Assembly (NCBI GenBank): GCA_902566635.1
Contig: CACFJP010000006.1
Location: 1-64,000 of the forward strand
Reading direction: 5' to 3'
Source: an uncultured Bacteroidota bacterium
GTDB lineage: Bacteria > Bacteroidota > Bacteroidia > Flavobacteriales > Flavobacteriaceae
Length of the DNA stretch: 64,000 nucleotides
Position numbers and translations under genes: made by a program. Numbering within the stretch: the stretch's first letter is position 1; every line of letters begins with the position of its first letter. Under the pieces are notes generated by a model. That model searched no databases and was not told the origin of the DNA. It worked only from the letters and a program-made list of their open reading frames with translations. Of the stretch, positions 18,917 to 28,979 are shown piece after piece.

Positions 18917-19833
18917 ATTTCTCTGACAACACACCACTCGATAAAATACTTAATGGGTTATTTATCCCCTACGCCGAGCGAGTGCCATATGTAAAAACCA
19001 TCACAACTGCGATGAAATCCATCGGGATAATTTCGAAACAAGAGGACATTGTTAATGACCATATTGCATTTAGGACTTTGGGTGTTCCAAAACTCGGTAT
19101 TGCCTCATTTGAAAAGATTTTTTTACACCACGGCTACAACAAACAAGACCATTATTTTTTTCCAAAAAAGAAATTGGATGCCTACTGGTATAAACCACCT
19201 CATGATTACTATCCTCGTGTTTTTATCAGCGAATTAAAAGTGAATGAACTCTCAACAACTGCGCAAGACATTATCCAGAGTTACACCAAATATATTGAAA
19301 AAGACCCCATAGTTGAAATTAACTTGGATGATGCTGAAGCAGTCGTTGATTTTCTTCATCAAGCACTTTGGAAATTGCCAAGCCTAATCGATTACAAAAC
19401 ACTGCTAAAGGAGTCTGAATATGGGGCGTGGGTGATTTATAATCGTTATTATTTAAACCATTACACCATTAGCATACATGAGTTGCCATCTCCTTACAAT
19501 AATCTAGAATTTTTTAACAAATTCTTAAAATCGATTGGTGTGATCCTCAACGATGCTGGTGGTGAAATCAAAACAAGTCAAGACAAATTACTTCGCCAAA
19601 GCAGTACGATAGCACAGTCTGTTGAATCATCTTTTAAAAATGACGAAACTGCTGAAATTGCAGGCAGCTATATAGAATTTGCCGAACGCTTGCCTCTTCC
19701 AGCATATGCAAATCTTTCAACGGAAAAACTGACCAACGCACATCGCCGTGAGGGGTTTGAAACAGATAATGCCGACAAGATTTTTGAAAGCACTTTTAGC
19801 AATCAAATCAAGAAGAATTTGAAGTCCTATTGA
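18913..19833 (+). CDS. DUF1338 family protein (2-oxoadipate dioxygenase/decarboxylase-like, HglS/YdcJ family)
   Basis: 'DHIAFRTLG...', 'HYTISIHELPSPYNNLEFFNKFLKSIGVILNDAGGEIKTSQDKLLRQSSTIAQ', 'GSYIEFAERLPLP'; overlaps the upstream stop by 4 bp. Confidence 0.85.
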   Translation: MNFSDNTPLDKILNGLFIPYAERVPYVKTITTAMKSIGIISKQEDIVNDHIAFRTLGVPKLGIASFEKIFLHHGYNKQDHYFFPKKKLDAYWYKPPHDYYPRVFISELKVNELSTTAQDIIQSYTKYIEKDPIVEINLDDAEAVVDFLHQALWKLPSLIDYKTLLKESEYGAWVIYNRYYLNHYTISIHELPSPYNNLEFFNKFLKSIGVILNDAGGEIKTSQDKLLRQSSTIAQSVESSFKNDETAEIAGSYIEFAERLPLPAYANLSTEKLTNAHRREGFETDNADKIFESTFSNQIKKNLKSY

Positions 19834-20948
19834 AGCGCTTTTTGATAAATATCGATATATGAGGGAATGATTTTTTGAATATCGAATTCCTTAGCTCTTT
19901 CAAAAGCAGCGCCTTTGAATTGGGCTAACTTATTGTCGTCGCTCAACAATTCTATCGCAAAATCTGCCATTATATCTACTTCTCTATGAGGAGTTAAAAT
20001 TCCTGATACGTTGTTTTCCACAACCTCAGGAATGCCCCCTTCATTTGTAGCAATCACAGGTGTTCGTGCAGCCATTGCCTCGAGAGCTGCAAGCCCAAAG
20101 CTTTCTTTTTGAGATGGGAGAAGGAACAAGTCGGACGAGCAAAGGATTTTATACACATCATTTGACTTACCCACAAAATCAACAACATCAGACAATCCAA
20201 GTTCTTTGGTATATTCCTCTGCCGATTGCCTATCAGGGCCATCTCCGACTAAAATCAAGCGTGATTTGACCTTTTTATTCACTTTCGCAAACACATATAG
20301 GACATCTTGCACACGCTTAACTGGTCTAAAATTACTGACATGCGTAACCAAACGTTCATCAGGTTTTACAAGTTGTTCTCTCGAGCATGTATTTCGTAAA
20401 TGCTCATATTTTTGGATATCAATAAAATTGGGAACCACATCAATTTCCATTTTAACATCAAAGATATCCTTGGTATCATACTTCAAACTTTTGGAAACAC
20501 ATGTGACAACATCAGAGTTGTTGATACTGAATGTTACAGCAGGCTTATAAAATGGATGACTTCCAACCAGTGTGATGTCAGACCCATGAAGTGTTGTCAC
20601 AATTGGAGTGTTAATTTGCAATTCTGCAAGCATCTGTTTTGCCATAAAGGCTGCATATGCATGAGGTATTGCGTAGTGCGCATGTAAGAGATCAATTTTA
20701 TGAAGCCTAACCATATCAACAAGAGCACTGGATAAGGCTAATTCGTAGGGTTGGTAGTGAAACAGGGGATAATTTGGCACATGAACTTCATGAAAGTGTA
20801 TTCGCTCCAAATCTGTGTCTAAACGAACAGGCTTTTTATATGCCATAAAATGAACGTGGTGCCCTCTTTTGGACAACTCAATTCCGAGTTCAGTAGCAAC
20901 AACTCCACTACCACCAAAAGTTGGGTAACATATAATTCCAATTCGCAT
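19827..20948 (-). CDS. bshA: N-acetyl-alpha-D-glucosaminyl L-malate synthase BshA
   Basis: 'MRIGIICYPTFGGSGVVATELGIELSKRGHHVHFM', 'HAHYAIPHAYAA', GT4 'LPSQKESFGLAALEAMAARTPVIATNEGGIPEVV'. Confidence 0.95.
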   Translation of the reverse strand: MRIGIICYPTFGGSGVVATELGIELSKRGHHVHFMAYKKPVRLDTDLERIHFHEVHVPNYPLFHYQPYELALSSALVDMVRLHKIDLLHAHYAIPHAYAAFMAKQMLAELQINTPIVTTLHGSDITLVGSHPFYKPAVTFSINNSDVVTCVSKSLKYDTKDIFDVKMEIDVVPNFIDIQKYEHLRNTCSREQLVKPDERLVTHVSNFRPVKRVQDVLYVFAKVNKKVKSRLILVGDGPDRQSAEEYTKELGLSDVVDFVGKSNDVYKILCSSDLFLLPSQKESFGLAALEAMAARTPVIATNEGGIPEVVENNVSGILTPHREVDIMADFAIELLSDDNKLAQFKGAAFERAKEFDIQKIIPSYIDIYQKALQ

Positions 20949-20950
20949 AG

Positions 20951-23833
20951 CTATTTAATAATTGCATTATATATGACACGCTGTATTTCTGAGCGCAGGT
21001 TTGTGTCAATCAATTTTGTGTTATTCATGGTAGGATAAGTTCGATTTGATAAAAATACATAAACCAAGTCATGGTCTGGATCTGCCCAAGCAAATGTCCC
21101 TGTAAAACCTGAGTGACCAAAACTATCATTAGAGGTACATAAACAGGTTGGGCCTGGGTCTTCAAACTGCTGTTTGTCAAATCCTATACCTCTTCTATTG
21201 TTCTCACTTTTATAGTATCTCCTGTTAAAATGGCTGATTGTAGAGGGCAAAAAAAATTGTTGTCCACCATATGAACCACCCTGGATAAACATTTGCATCA
21301 CCTTTGCAACATCATTGGCATTGCTAAACAACCCAGCATGACCACCAACACCATTTTGCATGGCTGCTCCCATGTCATGCACATAGCCTTGAATTTCAGT
21401 ATGTCGATAATAATCATCGATTTCAGATGGTACGATCTGATCAACATTAACTTCGTTTAAAGGTAAATAGCCTAAAGATGATGCTCCAATTGGTTGATAG
21501 TATTCTTTTTCGACGAGCATATCCATTCTCTGACCATAACGACCCTCAATATATTCTTTAAACATATAAAAAGGTAAATCGCTGTATTTATAATAAATAG
21601 AATCTAATAAAGGGCTATCAACAATCTCTTCTTTCATTTCCTCTTGGTATTTAGTGCGCAAATACAAATCATCTGTCACTTGTACTTTATGTCTCTTTTT
21701 TTGTTTTTTACGATAAAGTTTCTTGCTTGGAATATCTGAGTTGTCACGCAAGGTATTTCGATAAAAAGGCAACCAGGGCTGAATGCCAGCATGATGAGAA
21801 AGCAAGGATTGGAAATTCATTTCTGCTTTGTTCGATTCACTATACCCCCCCAACAGGCTTGAAATTGGCGTTGTCAGAAACAAAGAATCCCTTTCGTGCT
21901 CCCTCATTGCCAAAGGAACAGAAGCCAAAATTTTTGTCACTGATGCCAAATCATATCGATGAAACCACTGTATAGGTGTTTGTTTTGCATATCGCATATG
22001 ACCAAACGACTTGTGATAGATCACCTTTCCTGATTTTGCAATCAAAATTTGCATGCCAGGGGCAATACTATCCTTGATGGCTTGATTTGCCATCTCATCA
22101 ATGTTTTGCAACACCTTCTCATCCATCCCAACCTGATAGGGATGACCATATGAAAGACGCTCCAATGGCTTGATATCCAAACCACTACCCTGAGCATAAG
22201 ACCCAATCGGGACTGGAAGCTTTCCATTTGCACCTAGTCCCCCAAAAACCAACTGAGCAGCTTTGGACTGAAATATTGAACCATTTTGATACGCAAGCAC
22301 AACAGATTCACAAGCATCTAATGGGAGTTTTAATAGACTATATGGATTAGCAAAAGTCACCAAATTCACCTTTGTTTGCGCACACAGTTCTTTGAGCTTT
22401 TCAATCACTTCTTGACTCAGTTTGTGTTTGACAAAAGGCGAATGGTCTGGTTGGTGCAAGCCAACGATTATATGTGTATAATCTGTATGATTCGCCAACA
22501 TTTCAGTTAGACTCAACTCCTCGATTGATGTATAATGTCTCATTCTTTCAAGAAAATAATCACCTGTGGCCTCGCCTATTTTTACATATGCAATGTTTGT
22601 ATTTTCGAATTGCTGGATGGGAAGTATTTGATTTTTGTTTTGGATCACTGTTAGAGACGCCTCTGCCAGTTGGTGGTTGAGTTTGGCTGCATCAGAAGTC
22701 TCAATATCTTGAAATAAAGAATCGCCAAGGACCAATTTTGATTTATGCAGTTTTGCATCAAACTTTGCATTGAGAATTTTTTTGACTGAATGTGCCAAAC
22801 GCTTTTCAGCAATTGCCCCCGAGATGAAAGCATTGCGAATATCCTCAAATGCAATTGGCAAATCGTCTGGAATTAAAAGCAAATCTGCTCCTGCCAAAAA
22901 CGAACCCAGTGATGATGATTGTTTTCCACTGTAATCTGAAACACCTTTCATATTTAAAGCATCAGTGACGACTAAACCATCAAACCCAAATTCTTTAACC
23001 AATAAATCATGTATGATTGAAGAGGATAAAGATGAAGGCAATCCCTTGGTTTGTTCTAGCGTAGGCACCTCCAAATGACCTACCATCACAGAAAAAACAC
23101 CTTCATTGATAAGTGTTTTGAAGGGGTATAACTCGGTTTTATTCAGATGGTTTATATCATGATTCACCAAAGGCAGCGTATGATGCGAATCTGTTGAGGT
23201 GTTGCCATGACCAGGAAAGTGTTTGATGCTTGTCATAAGCCCCCCATCTTGCATCCCTCGAATAAGCATGCCCCCTTTTTGGCTAACCAACTTTGGGTCT
23301 GAACCAAATGAACGCAACCCTATCACAGGGTTTTTGGAATTGGTATTAACATCAACAACAGGACTGAAATTGAGATGAACCCCTACGCGCCTTTGACGAT
23401 TGGCCATCGACTGACCAAGCTGATAGAGAAGACTATCGTTTTGAATCGCCCCCAAGGTCATTTGAAAAGGAAAAGGCGAAACATCACTGATGCGCATCGC
23501 CATCCCCCACTCTGCGTCCATTGCAATCAGTAGTGGAACTGAACTTTTATTTTGGAATTCGTTTGTCAAACGCACTTGCTCTGCTATTGTCCCCTTTGAA
23601 AAAATGATTCCGCCGAGATGATACTTTTCGATAGCAGAAGTGGCTGTTTGATAGTGATTTTGATCTCCTTGTGAGAAAACCATCGTCATAAACAATTGCC
23701 CTATTTTTTGCTCTAAAGTCAACGACTGATAAGTGCTGTCAACCCAGTTCTGTTTTGATTGTGCAAAAAGTAGGTTCGTCATTAAAATCGTGAGCAATAT
23801 TTGCTTGTAACAAATCATATGATAAAAGTACAA
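20951..23833 (-). CDS. Bifunctional secreted protein: GH3 (NagZ-type) N-terminal + serine beta-lactamase-like C-terminal domains
   Basis: 'SIKHFPGHGNTSTDSHHTLPLV' and 'VVTDALNMKGVSDY' (GH3/NagZ); later 'YDLASVTKILASVPLAM' SxxK motif and 'GHSGFTGTFAWADPDHDLVYVFLSNR'. Confidence 0.92.
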   Translation of the reverse strand: MYFYHMICYKQILLTILMTNLLFAQSKQNWVDSTYQSLTLEQKIGQLFMTMVFSQGDQNHYQTATSAIEKYHLGGIIFSKGTIAEQVRLTNEFQNKSSVPLLIAMDAEWGMAMRISDVSPFPFQMTLGAIQNDSLLYQLGQSMANRQRRVGVHLNFSPVVDVNTNSKNPVIGLRSFGSDPKLVSQKGGMLIRGMQDGGLMTSIKHFPGHGNTSTDSHHTLPLVNHDINHLNKTELYPFKTLINEGVFSVMVGHLEVPTLEQTKGLPSSLSSSIIHDLLVKEFGFDGLVVTDALNMKGVSDYSGKQSSSLGSFLAGADLLLIPDDLPIAFEDIRNAFISGAIAEKRLAHSVKKILNAKFDAKLHKSKLVLGDSLFQDIETSDAAKLNHQLAEASLTVIQNKNQILPIQQFENTNIAYVKIGEATGDYFLERMRHYTSIEELSLTEMLANHTDYTHIIVGLHQPDHSPFVKHKLSQEVIEKLKELCAQTKVNLVTFANPYSLLKLPLDACESVVLAYQNGSIFQSKAAQLVFGGLGANGKLPVPIGSYAQGSGLDIKPLERLSYGHPYQVGMDEKVLQNIDEMANQAIKDSIAPGMQILIAKSGKVIYHKSFGHMRYAKQTPIQWFHRYDLASVTKILASVPLAMREHERDSLFLTTPISSLLGGYSESNKAEMNFQSLLSHHAGIQPWLPFYRNTLRDNSDIPSKKLYRKKQKKRHKVQVTDDLYLRTKYQEEMKEEIVDSPLLDSIYYKYSDLPFYMFKEYIEGRYGQRMDMLVEKEYYQPIGASSLGYLPLNEVNVDQIVPSEIDDYYRHTEIQGYVHDMGAAMQNGVGGHAGLFSNANDVAKVMQMFIQGGSYGGQQFFLPSTISHFNRRYYKSENNRRGIGFDKQQFEDPGPTCLCTSNDSFGHSGFTGTFAWADPDHDLVYVFLSNRTYPTMNNTKLIDTNLRSEIQRVIYNAIIK

Positions 23834-23836
23834 AAG

Positions 23837-24319
23837 CTAAAAATAACGAGAGTGCCAGCTCTGTTCAGCACTCGTTTCCCAGTGGCTTTCAAATTCAGCC
23901 TTGGTGGTCACAAGATGATTAAAAACTGTAGTACTAGGAAGGATTTGACCAGACTTACTCATTTTTTTAAATACCTTAATATCAACAACCCGGATTGTTC
24001 CATCTTGACTGTAATGCACATTCATTTTGTCGAGCAAACGCACTGATAATGATTGTTCGAGAGCTTGAATAAAATGAACCGATTTGTCAATCGAACACCC
24101 AGTCGCTTGCTGATTGGCTTCATCAAGAGAAAAGACAATAAATTGTTGATAAGGGATACAATATCCAGCTGAGAGGGATGCACCATGGGCCGTCCAATCG
24201 GTCAAAAATTGTTGAATGTCAGACTGTAGTCGCACCATTTCCGAATCAGTAAACCTGCGGCTTGAGGGATATATCCAAATCTGAGAGTGATCGGGAAGCT
24301 GAGAAAAGGGCACGACCAT
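23837..24319 (-). CDS. Conserved Bacteroidota hypothetical protein (often labelled 'ABC transporter ATPase')
   Basis: Met at 24319 gives MVVPFSQLPDHSQIWIYPSSRRFTDSEMV...; track start 24424 overlaps the upstream gene. Confidence 0.65.
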   Translation of the reverse strand: MVVPFSQLPDHSQIWIYPSSRRFTDSEMVRLQSDIQQFLTDWTAHGASLSAGYCIPYQQFIVFSLDEANQQATGCSIDKSVHFIQALEQSLSVRLLDKMNVHYSQDGTIRVVDIKVFKKMSKSGQILPSTTVFNHLVTTKAEFESHWETSAEQSWHSRYF

Positions 24320-24321
24320 AA

Positions 24322-25125
24322 TTAGAGCGATTCTGTTTGCGCCAACAACTGTGCGACATCCAACACTGCAACTTTCCCTTCTTTCCCTTTGTTTTTCACA
24401 CCATCGTGAAGCATCGTGTTGCAAAAGGGACAGCCTGCTGCAATGATTTCAGGTTTTGTGTCTAAGGCCTGCTCGGTACGTTCGATGTTCACCTCTTTAT
24501 CGCCCTTTTCGGCATCTTTAAACATTTGCGCGCCACCTGCCCCACAACAAAGTCCTTTTTCTTTACAACTCTTCATTTCGACCAACTTTACATTGAGCTT
24601 TTCGATGAGGGCTCGTGGTGCCTCATACTCTTTGTTGGCTCTTCCCAAATAACATGGGTCATGAAACGTAATTTTTTTGCCTTTGTAAGTGGTTTTGGTA
24701 TCAACTTTCAAGCGCCCTTCCTCGATTAATTGATGAAGAAACTGTGTGTGATGTAAGACTTCATAATGCCCACCCAATACTGGGTATTCATTTTTTAAAG
24801 TGTTAAAACAGTGGGGACAAGCAGTAACGATTTTTTTTACTTCATACCCATTGAGCACTTTTATATTGGTAGATGCTTGCATTTGAAACAAAAACTCATT
24901 ACCAGAACGCTTAGCTGGGTCGCCATTACAGCTTTCTTCAGGTCCCAAAACTGCAAATGAGACCTTGGCATCTTGTAATAGTTCGACAAAAGCTTTTGTA
25001 ATCTTTTTCGATCGATCATCAAAGCTCCCTGCACAACCAACCCAAAACAAAACTTCAGGCGTCTCGCCTTTTTGGGTCATTTCGGCCATGGTTTGCACAG
25101 TTTTAGTCGTATTGTCCATCATCAA
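24322..25125 (-). CDS. (Fe-S)-binding protein with two CCG domains (HdrB/GlcF-like)
   Basis: 'VLFWVGCAGSFDDRSKKITKAF', 'TACPHCFNTLKNEYP', 'HDPCYLGRANKEYEAPR', 'CCGAGGAQMF', 'AAGCPFCNTML'. Confidence 0.93.
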   Translation of the reverse strand: MMMDNTTKTVQTMAEMTQKGETPEVLFWVGCAGSFDDRSKKITKAFVELLQDAKVSFAVLGPEESCNGDPAKRSGNEFLFQMQASTNIKVLNGYEVKKIVTACPHCFNTLKNEYPVLGGHYEVLHHTQFLHQLIEEGRLKVDTKTTYKGKKITFHDPCYLGRANKEYEAPRALIEKLNVKLVEMKSCKEKGLCCGAGGAQMFKDAEKGDKEVNIERTEQALDTKPEIIAAGCPFCNTMLHDGVKNKGKEGKVAVLDVAQLLAQTESL

Positions 25126-25549
25126 AAACTTGAATTGTAACCTCTTTGTCTATGAGGTCAGTAAATTTACCATTATATCGTGTAGCCTTTACCAAGTGAT
25201 TGTCGATCCAGTGATAATTCCCACCTCTAGGTTTTCCCATCAATAAACTATGATATTTAAAACCATTAGTATTCAACCACTCCACTGTAACTGCTCGGTG
25301 ATCTTCTGTTCGAGAAGTGAAAAAACAAATGACATGACCTTCATCATACCAGCGATTTAAGGTTTCTAATGCATCTGAATAGAGCGTAGCTGTTACCATT
25401 CTCTCTGGCTCTTCATTTGGAATGTCATCGCAAATCGTCCCATCGATATCAATTAGATAATTTTTAATGCCCTCAGGTAAAACGGGACTTACGTGTTCTC
25501 CTTCTTCTATTTTTTTGTTTAGTAGCTTATCTACGTCTTTTTTTTCCAT
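25103..25549 (-). CDS. HAD-like phosphatase-fold protein
   Basis: 'YLIDIDGTICDD' motif I and 'ICFFTSR' motif II. Confidence 0.7.
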   Translation of the reverse strand: MEKKDVDKLLNKKIEEGEHVSPVLPEGIKNYLIDIDGTICDDIPNEEPERMVTATLYSDALETLNRWYDEGHVICFFTSRTEDHRAVTVEWLNTNGFKYHSLLMGKPRGGNYHWIDNHLVKATRYNGKFTDLIDKEVTIQVFDDGQYD

Positions 25550-25557
25550 GATAATTT

Positions 25558-26874
25558 TTATTCATTAATCCAATTAATCCGATCTTGTTGGTTGAAGGGC
25601 CAAGGTGCGCCGTTGTTTTCAATGTTTGTCATCATTGTATTCAACTCAGAAGGAGCAGATGACTGCTCCATCACTAAATATTGTCGCATGTCCATTATAA
25701 TTGACAATGGGTCAATTGAGATGGGACAAGCCTCAACGCAGGCGTTACAGGTTGTACAAGCCCATAATTCTTCTCGTGATATATGATGATCAAGTAAAGT
25801 CTTATCATCAACTTCTTGGCCTCGATCAAGTTGTTTGCCCACTTGTTCTAATCTGTCACGTGTGTCCATCATGATTTTACGTGGAGACAATTTTTTTCCT
25901 GTTTGATTGGCTGGACATACGTCTGTACATCTGCCACATTCTGTGCAACTGTAGGCATTCATCAGCTGTATACGATTCAAATCTTTTACATCTGCAGCAC
26001 CAAAACTGATTGGTTCACCCTCAACTGCTGGTGAAGCATAGGGATCAGCACTTGGATCCATCATCAACTTTACCTCTTTGGCAACTACCTCTGAATGTGA
26101 AAATCGGCCTAGAGGATTAAGGTTGGCATAAAATGTATTGGGAAATGCAAGAATAATATGCAAGTGTTTGGAGTAATACAGATAATTTAAAAATGCCAAA
26201 ATACCTAAGATATGAAGCCACCAACTCGTGCGCTCAATCATCACTACATTGGTATATGACATCCCATCAAAAAGAGGTGTGAGTAAACCACTAATGGGAA
26301 AATGGCCTGCTTGTAAATAATAAGATTGAGCCTCAGGGTGATGTTGCAACCAGTAGTCAGAGGCATTCATCGTTAAAAATAAAAACATCAACACAAGTTC
26401 GATGTAAAGGATATAATCGGCATCCTTTTTTGGCCAACCTTTCATTTCAGGTTTTAAAAAACGTCGAATACGCATGATGTTTCTTCTGATCCAAAAAGCA
26501 GAAACAGCAATAATAACCAACAAAGCAAAAATCTCAAATGTGGCGATTAACACATCGTATGTGCTTCCCAAATAGGGGGAAAAGATGCGATGGGTTCCCA
26601 AAAATCCATCGACTATAATTTCAAGCAGCTCGATATTTATGACAATAAAACCAACATAAACGATGATGTGTAAAAAACCTGTAGTTGGCCGTACTGTCAT
26701 CTTCGATTGTCCCAAGGCAACGCGAGCCATATGCTTCCATCGTTTCGATTTTTGATCAGAACGATTTATTTTTTGCCCAAGCTTGATGTTGCGAATAATA
26801 CGCCGAACGTTTCTAATGAACATGCCAATAGCAACAAAGAAAACAATCGCGAAAATAATACTGCTCAGGTACAC
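25558..26874 (-). CDS. Membrane-bound 4Fe-4S ferredoxin-type oxidoreductase (HdrC/NarI-like fusion)
   Basis: N-terminal TM helices; 'CTECGRCTDVCPANQTGKKLSPRKI' and 'CTTCNACVEACPISIDPLSII'. Confidence 0.9.
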   Translation of the reverse strand: MYLSSIIFAIVFFVAIGMFIRNVRRIIRNIKLGQKINRSDQKSKRWKHMARVALGQSKMTVRPTTGFLHIIVYVGFIVINIELLEIIVDGFLGTHRIFSPYLGSTYDVLIATFEIFALLVIIAVSAFWIRRNIMRIRRFLKPEMKGWPKKDADYILYIELVLMFLFLTMNASDYWLQHHPEAQSYYLQAGHFPISGLLTPLFDGMSYTNVVMIERTSWWLHILGILAFLNYLYYSKHLHIILAFPNTFYANLNPLGRFSHSEVVAKEVKLMMDPSADPYASPAVEGEPISFGAADVKDLNRIQLMNAYSCTECGRCTDVCPANQTGKKLSPRKIMMDTRDRLEQVGKQLDRGQEVDDKTLLDHHISREELWACTTCNACVEACPISIDPLSIIMDMRQYLVMEQSSAPSELNTMMTNIENNGAPWPFNQQDRINWINE

Positions 26875-26886
26875 TTTATTCGATTT

Positions 26887-27834
26887 CTATTCGGTTTGTA
26901 AATCTGATGGTTTGTATTTGACTTGTTTTTTTCCAAATAATGAAAAATGCACATATCGTTTAGGGTTGAGACGCATGTCTTCCAGAAGCAGTTGGATCTG
27001 CTTATTCGTTTGCTCGAGTGATTGGTGCAAATCGTCTTTAGTGACAAGTTGTCCAAGTGACCCCTCTCCTCTTTCAATACGATCAAGGATTTGAGATAAA
27101 TTTGACACTGCAGAACCTAAATCGTAAAAAGTAACTCCAAGATTCGCATCCTTGAGGGTAGAAGATACAACAGACAAATCGTCCGTAAGTTCAGCAAGAT
27201 TATCAATTGTTTGGTTTAATGCGCCATCCTCTGCAAGTGAGTTATCTATAGTTTCACTAATCGATCGAAAATTGGAAATTGTAGTGTTGAGGTTTGCAAT
27301 AGAAGTTTGTATCTCTAGCTGAGCGTCATTGTTAAAAACATTGTTTACAGTAATCAAAACAGAGTCAGCATGAGTGATCATACTCTCAATTTTTTCTTGT
27401 AATGGGGTTAATTTATCATTAACCAATTCAGAGAGGCCTGGGGCAATTAGGCCTTGCAAAGTGTCTCCTGATATTGCACGATCAGCACCATCAAAACTAG
27501 GATCAACAGCCAAAGATTTTCCGCCCAGCAAACCGGCTTCGTAGATTTTTGCCAAACTGTTTTTCGAAAATTCATACTTTTTTTCTACACGAAAACGAAC
27601 AACAATTCGCTGATTGTCAGAGAGTAAAGAGACTTCATCAATTGTACCAACTTGAAATCCTTGAATGGTTACAGCAGTTCCTGGCACAAGACCCTCAGCG
27701 TTGTCATAGACAGCATAAAAGATATTGTCACGCACAAACACATCATTTGATTTTAAGTAATTAAAACCAACAAAAAACAAAGAAAAGCCAGCGATGGCAA
27801 AAATGGCTGTTTTGATTTCTTTTGACAAATTCAC
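26887..27834 (-). CDS. MlaD/MCE family protein
   Basis: Single N-terminal TM then 'NIFYAVYDNAEGLVPGTAVTIQGFQVGTIDEVSLL' MCE domain; coiled-coil C-terminus. Confidence 0.9.
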   Translation of the reverse strand: MNLSKEIKTAIFAIAGFSLFFVGFNYLKSNDVFVRDNIFYAVYDNAEGLVPGTAVTIQGFQVGTIDEVSLLSDNQRIVVRFRVEKKYEFSKNSLAKIYEAGLLGGKSLAVDPSFDGADRAISGDTLQGLIAPGLSELVNDKLTPLQEKIESMITHADSVLITVNNVFNNDAQLEIQTSIANLNTTISNFRSISETIDNSLAEDGALNQTIDNLAELTDDLSVVSSTLKDANLGVTFYDLGSAVSNLSQILDRIERGEGSLGQLVTKDDLHQSLEQTNKQIQLLLEDMRLNPKRYVHFSLFGKKQVKYKPSDLQTE

Positions 27835-27890
27835 GCTTCAATTCTTATGCCATAAAAATACGCATATAATTTAGGGTACAAAATATGGGT

Positions 27891-28979
27891 TCAATTTCTT
27901 TTCAACGCATTGTTAAGAGGAACAATTTCCTCTCCCTCAAAGGCAACAACAAAACTACCATTGTATCCTTTTTCTATTGCACGTTTTTGAAGATTTTTTG
28001 CTTGTTCATAACTGCTCGCATTACCCATAAAATATTTGTATAAACTGCCAGTTTTTACTCGTTTGATGGGAGACAATCCTTTAAAGTTAATTGACTTTGG
28101 TTCTACCGCTGTTTTGCTAGCCGAAATTTGCACTCTAAAAACATAGTCGGATGTTGTGCTTTCTTCGGCTGAATCTACACTGTTATCTTCGAAAACAACA
28201 TCCTCTTGCAAATCCGATTGAAGTTGATTTTTATAAGTGATAATTGCCTTTGCAATGGCTTCACTCATTTCAGTTTGACCTCTCTTTGAGTTGAGATATG
28301 CGCCTTCAATCTTGTTTGTCAAAAAACCAAGTTCAACCAATACACTAGGCATATATGTATTTCGCAAAACCAAAAACCCTGCTTGCTTAACTGTTCTATT
28401 TTTCCGCTTTAAGTTTCGAACAAAACTCTGCTGTATGGTATTGGCCGCTTGAATACTTTGATCCAAATAGGTTTCTTGCATCAGCACTAAGCTTATGACA
28501 GATTCTGGGTTGTTAGGGTCAAAACCATCATAATTTTTTTCGTAGTCCTCTTCGAGAAAAATAACAGAGTTTTCTTTCTGCGCAATTCTAAAATTTCGAT
28601 CATTTTCATGAAGACCCAACACAAAAGTTCCTGCCCCATAGGCATTGGAGGTATGCGCATCACAATGGATAGAGACAAACAAATCTGCTTTTGCAGTATT
28701 GGCAATATCTGCACGTTTATTCAATGGAATAAATACATCACTTTTTCTAGTGTAAATGATGTTGATATCAGATTTTTTTTTCAGAATGGCACCGATTTTG
28801 AGTGTAACGTTTAAAGCAATATGCTTTTCGTAGTACTGATTTCCACGGTTTCCCGAATCTTTACCACCGTGGCCAGCATCGAGTACGACAGTAAAAGTAT
28901 CATTGCTTTTTGATTCCTGTGCATACAAGCAAGTTATCGATAGAATCAAGAGGATAAAAACGATAGAAATATGACGCAT
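27891..28979 (-). CDS. N-acetylmuramoyl-L-alanine amidase
   Basis: 'FTVVLDAGHGGKDSGNRGNQYYEKHIALNVTLKIG', 'FVSIHCDAH', 'PSVLVELGFLTN'. Met at 28979 precedes the signal peptide; the longer track start (29051) is unlikely. Confidence 0.93.
   Translation of the reverse strand: MRHISIVFILLILSITCLYAQESKSNDTFTVVLDAGHGGKDSGNRGNQYYEKHIALNVTLKIGAILKKKSDINIIYTRKSDVFIPLNKRADIANTAKADLFVSIHCDAHTSNAYGAGTFVLGLHENDRNFRIAQKENSVIFLEEDYEKNYDGFDPNNPESVISLVLMQETYLDQSIQAANTIQQSFVRNLKRKNRTVKQAGFLVLRNTYMPSVLVELGFLTNKIEGAYLNSKRGQTEMSEAIAKAIITYKNQLQSDLQEDVVFEDNSVDSAEESTTSDYVFRVQISASKTAVEPKSINFKGLSPIKRVKTGSLYKYFMGNASSYEQAKNLQKRAIEKGYNGSFVVAFEGEEIVPLNNALKRN

Noticed and set aside
20054-20687. Short ORFs within bshA
   Set aside because: Overlap a confidently identified gene in other frames; no independent support.
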